From Symbiodinium natans (taxonomy: Eukaryota; Sar; Dinophyceae; Suessiales; Symbiodiniaceae): a stretch of DNA of 64,000 nt. A model generated the notes under the pieces. It was given only the letters and a program-made list of their open reading frames with translations, ran no database searches and was not told the origin of the DNA. The position numbers and the translations under genes are program-made. The DNA is taken from positions 446,501 to 510,500 of the forward strand of contig CAJNDS010002244.1 in the NCBI GenBank assembly GCA_905221605.1. The letters run 5' to 3'. This document shows, piece after piece, positions 61,690-64,000 of this stretch (position 1 is its first letter; each line of letters opens with the position of its first letter).

Positions 61690-61778
61690 CTCCCTGTTCA
61701 GGGTACTTTCCTGTTCAGTGCACCCTAAACCCTAAACCCCAAGCCCTACTTATAACTACCCGTTCGAACCTCCAAGTT
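61690..61778. repeat. Element A22, interrupted by CCCTAAA units
   Basis: Inner TTCAGGGTACTTTC … then CCCTAAACCCTAAACCCCAAG … CCTACTTATAACTACC then GAACCTCCAAGTT. Left arm missing. Confidence 0.6.
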
Positions 61779-61807
61779 GGGAGTTGAGGGCCTACATTGC
61801 CCCAAGA

Positions 61808-61858
61808 GGATCCTTTGCAGGAAGATTCTTCAGAGGGTTTTAAGGGCGAACCCAGGGA
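61808..61858 (+). repeat. Element H4 (right half)
   Basis: TTCTTCAGAGGGTTTTAAGGGC then GAACCCAG, matching the right half of H1/H3. Confidence 0.55.
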
Positions 61859-61999
61859 GGTAGGGCCGCGAGTTCAGCGTCTGAACTTTGGTTTCGCATA
61901 AGGGTTTAGGGTTTAGGGTTTAGGGTTTAGGGTTTAGGGTCCTAAACGTGCAACTGGTGCCTCCAGGCGACGAGGAGAGCGATGATTCGGCAAGGCCGG

Positions 62000-62092
62000 T
62001 TCTCTAAATGATGGTCCTTTCGGGGTTTAGGGTTTAGGGCTTAGGGTTTAGGGTTTAGGGTTTAGGGTTTAGGGTTTGGGGTTTAGGGCTGA
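62000..62092. repeat. Element E3 arm joined to a telomeric tract
   Basis: TTCTCTAAATGATGGTCC then TTTC, then about nine G-strand TTTAGGG units (62024-62090); the right arm is not visible. Confidence 0.6.
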
Positions 62093-62543
62093 TGCGCTGA
62101 CTCCGGGTTCACAAGGGTTTCTTGACTTCAGGAGTCTGACTTCCAAAAGGGTCCTGAGTATGAGGATCAGGTTTAGGGTTTAGGGTTTAGGGATCAGTAT
62201 GACAACGGGAACCCCTTGGATCCCAAACGAGACCGCAATTTGGAGCACTGGCTCCGTGAACGATCTCGAGGTAGCTTGGAACGAGTTGCGCAAGCTCACG
62301 GGATGGGTTTTGCATGTGGCTTAGGGTTTAGGGTTTAGGGTGAAATGAGCGTACTCATGATGTCCTATGTTGAGGCAGTACACCCTATAATACCGTGATG
62401 AGCATCGCAGGCCCATAATTGGCAGCGAGAGGGAGGAGCTCCTCACGCGGTGACAAATCTCGCCTTCGAGAAAAACCACTCGCGGGGAATCCATGCCAGT
62501 ACAGTTTCGTGAAGTTTAGGTTTTAGGGTTAAGGGTTTGTACA

Positions 62544-62765
62544 TTGTTACGGCAGCCCAAGAATGTGCCTATCTTCGACTTGAGTTTGCAGCTTTCCAAG
62601 CACCCTGTGTGCTTCCCCGAGCTCCTGCCGGAATTAGCACACTTTGAGCATGTGCCGAATTTCCTCGAAAGCAACACATGCATCGCTGCTACGTCTGCGA
62701 GCCTCTGGAGCAAGCTATGTTGCGCAGCTGCATGCGCTGCCCGCACGCTTTATCTTGACCGGTGA
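62544..62765 (+). CDS. Candidate coding segment
   Basis: Frame IFDLSLQLSKHPVCFPELLP then HFEHVPNFLESNTCIAATS, starting right after telomeric units; ends shortly before element A23. May be an upstream exon of the VOC gene. Function unknown. Confidence 0.35.
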   Translation: MLRQPKNVPIFDLSLQLSKHPVCFPELLPELAHFEHVPNFLESNTCIAATSASLWSKLCCAAACAARTLYLDR

Positions 62766-62788
62766 CACATGTGATAATGTCATGTGGG

Positions 62789-62905
62789 TACTTGGAGGTT
62801 CAGTAGGGTAGGCATAAGTAGGGTTAAAAGTATGGCAACCAAACTTAAAGCCCTATTGAGGGTACTTAGAACCTTAATAACGACCCTACTGAACCTCCAA
62901 GTAGC
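62789..62905. repeat. Element A23
   Basis: GTACTTGGAGGTTCAGTAGGG … CTACTGAACCTCCAAGTAG: long perfect TIR, TA duplication. Confidence 0.88.
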
Positions 62906-63187
62906 GTGTCATGGCGGCTTGTGCCACTGAGAGTTTTGCGAAAGTTCAAGCAAGTGAGCTGCTCAAGGCTCGAAGTTGTCTTGTAGCAGGGGTTCGGATT
63001 GGCAGCAGTGTTTTGCTGTTGCCAGTGTGAGACATCCCTATACACTTCTGCGTATGTGCATGTGGACCACCGTGCTTGCTCCATCCTTGTTTTGGACATT
63101 GAAGCTGCGCGCACACACATCGTCACAGAGACATGCCACCCACTTTCTCATGAACCTAGTCGCGCCTTAGGTGTGCGTTGCCGAGCT

Positions 63188-63819
63188 ATGGGTGCTGACA
63201 GCAGCAAGTTCGTCGACTTCGCGACGCAGCTTTGTCTGAGTCGAGGAAAGCACGCCCTGCCCGATTTGGATTTGCAGCTGCCGAACGAGTCTGCCAGAAC
63301 AACGACATTGATTTCCTTGGAGCATCTAAATGTAAACGTACCTGAGTGGGATTCCGCGAATGACCGTTTCTGGCTCAAAGCAATGGGCCTGGCACTCGAT
63401 TCTCGAGCGCAGGGTGTCTGTCAGACAGTGCAGTCAGCTGGAGGTTCGTTGAAGGGTCTTGTTTGGGCCAATGCTGGCCTACAGCAGATTCATATGCCTT
63501 TGGGAGAGCCTCCTCCCATGGAGGCTCAGAAGCCACCGGGTGTAGTTGGCCTTGCGTATGCTGACATCATGGGCTTGCGAGCCACGCTGAGGGAAGCCGG
63601 GGTGAACTTCTCCCCAGTGCCTCTGAAAGACCAGATGAGCAACCTTCAGGGTGTGGGACCCGTCGCGTTGCAGTGCACAAGTCCAACAGGGGTGAAGATT
63701 TACGCACATGGCATTCGGTCAGAGACCTGGCTGACACCTCGCGGCTGGATGGATTGCACGGCTGCCAGAGATCAAGGGCTCGGCCTGCCCAGTGAAGAGG
63801 CTTCCCAGTGCATCTTGGG
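63188..63819 (+). CDS. VOC/glyoxalase-fold protein, first domain
   Basis: Large exon. From MGADSSKFVDFA (ATG 63188; the frame is open upstream to 62987, so the start may lie further left) it reads ISLEHLNVNVPEWDSAND, the first strand of a vicinal-oxygen-chelate fold with the usual His; FWLKAMGLALDSRA; LQQIHMPLGEPP; PGVVGLAYADIMGLRATLRE; VALQCTSPTGVKIYAHG. These are the beta-alpha-beta-beta-beta modules of glyoxalase/dioxygenase-type proteins. Substrate cannot be inferred. Ends two bases into a codon before a GC donor. Confidence 0.8.
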
Positions 63820-63914
63820 GCTTTTTTGGGCATAACTTGTGTTTTTTAAGTACTTTAATTCCCAAGAAACAGCTAAAATCGCAATGTTTGCTCGGGGTCC
63901 AAGATCAGCATAGG
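63812..63914 (+). repeat. Element J2, 89-nt GC-AG introner in the VOC gene
   Basis: ATCTTGGGGCTTTTTTGGG … GTACTTTAATTCCCAAG … AATGTTTGCTCGGGGTCC … ATCAG. Intron 63820-63908 lies within it. Confidence 0.75.
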
Positions 63915-64000
63915 CATGGGTATGCCATATATCCGGCTGCAGTGCCCGGTGGGCAGCACTGAGGGCCTCGCAAGGTTCTACAAGCATGTCTTCGACACCC
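63909..64000 (+). CDS. VOC/glyoxalase-fold protein, start of second domain (cut by window end)
   Basis: After CCAAGATCAG the phase-consistent frame reads GMPYIRLQCPVGSTEGLAR then FYKHVFDT, the 'FYxxVFG' start of another VOC module. The GC-AG intron 63820-63908 is element J2. Continues beyond the window. Confidence 0.75.

Larger units (their letters stand above)
59070..62540. other. Repeat-rich stretch with few exon candidates
   Basis: Holds D4, I2, A22, H4, E3 and long telomeric tracts. Weak plus-strand candidates: 60880-60985, 61200-61290 (reading SPYLVAASLYGVFSHQ) and 61345-61410 (reading LLLDAARDLLMHLDIG). A (GA)n run is at 59769-59795. Confidence 0.35.

Overview
The window looks like nuclear DNA of an alveolate, most probably a dinoflagellate. 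The reasons are: dozens of interstitial plant/alveolate-type telomeric tracts (TTTAGGG/CCCTAAA); protein-coding exons of roughly 30-240 nt scattered in non-coding DNA; introns whose reading frames close with GC-AG (and possibly GA-AG) as well as GT-AG boundaries; and many short palindromic elements sitting exactly between exons, as expected of introners (intron-generating transposable elements, established in dinoflagellates). No bacterial, viral, organellar, rRNA, tRNA or CRISPR feature was recognised. Genus cannot be decided from the sequence alone. || Layout, mostly plus strand: (1) 1-5.2 kb, a NEK-like Ser/Thr kinase entering from the left edge, 11 recognisable exons. (2) 5.8-9.0 kb, unassigned plus-strand exons, some cut by three different element families within 570 bp. 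(3) 9.4-9.6 kb, a possible minus-strand exon. (4) 11.9-21.8 kb, scattered orphan exons. (5) 22.5-32.7 kb, exons of unknown function leading into a MAPKKK-like kinase whose catalytic exons run from the hinge (27.1 kb) to the C-lobe (32.6 kb); a 0.78-kb AGT/ACT triplet array lies in one intron. (6) 33.7-45.1 kb, orphan exons, mostly plus strand, one clear minus-strand exon at 40.5 kb. (7) 48-51.3 kb, a multi-exon gene of unknown function ending at 50991. (8) 53.4-54.7 kb, a Gly/Lys-rich gene. (9) 55.1-56.5 kb, a PX-domain-like gene cut by two copies of element family A. (10) 57.5-59.1 kb, further exons around introner-like elements. (11) 63.2 kb to the right edge, a two-domain VOC/glyoxalase-fold gene whose two halves are separated by an 89-nt GC-AG introner. 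|| The unifying feature is the repeat landscape. At least 13 unrelated short palindromic families (called A-M here, about 100 bp each, about 60 copies) are dispersed through the window. Several demonstrably form introns with frame-preserving boundaries. Telomeric heptamer tracts are inserted or expanded inside the arms or loops of members of families A, B and E. The TTTAGGG heptamer itself contains both a GT donor and a TTTAG acceptor, which may explain how so many tracts persist in introns. All exon ends are predictions from frame, phase and motif; no transcript data were available.
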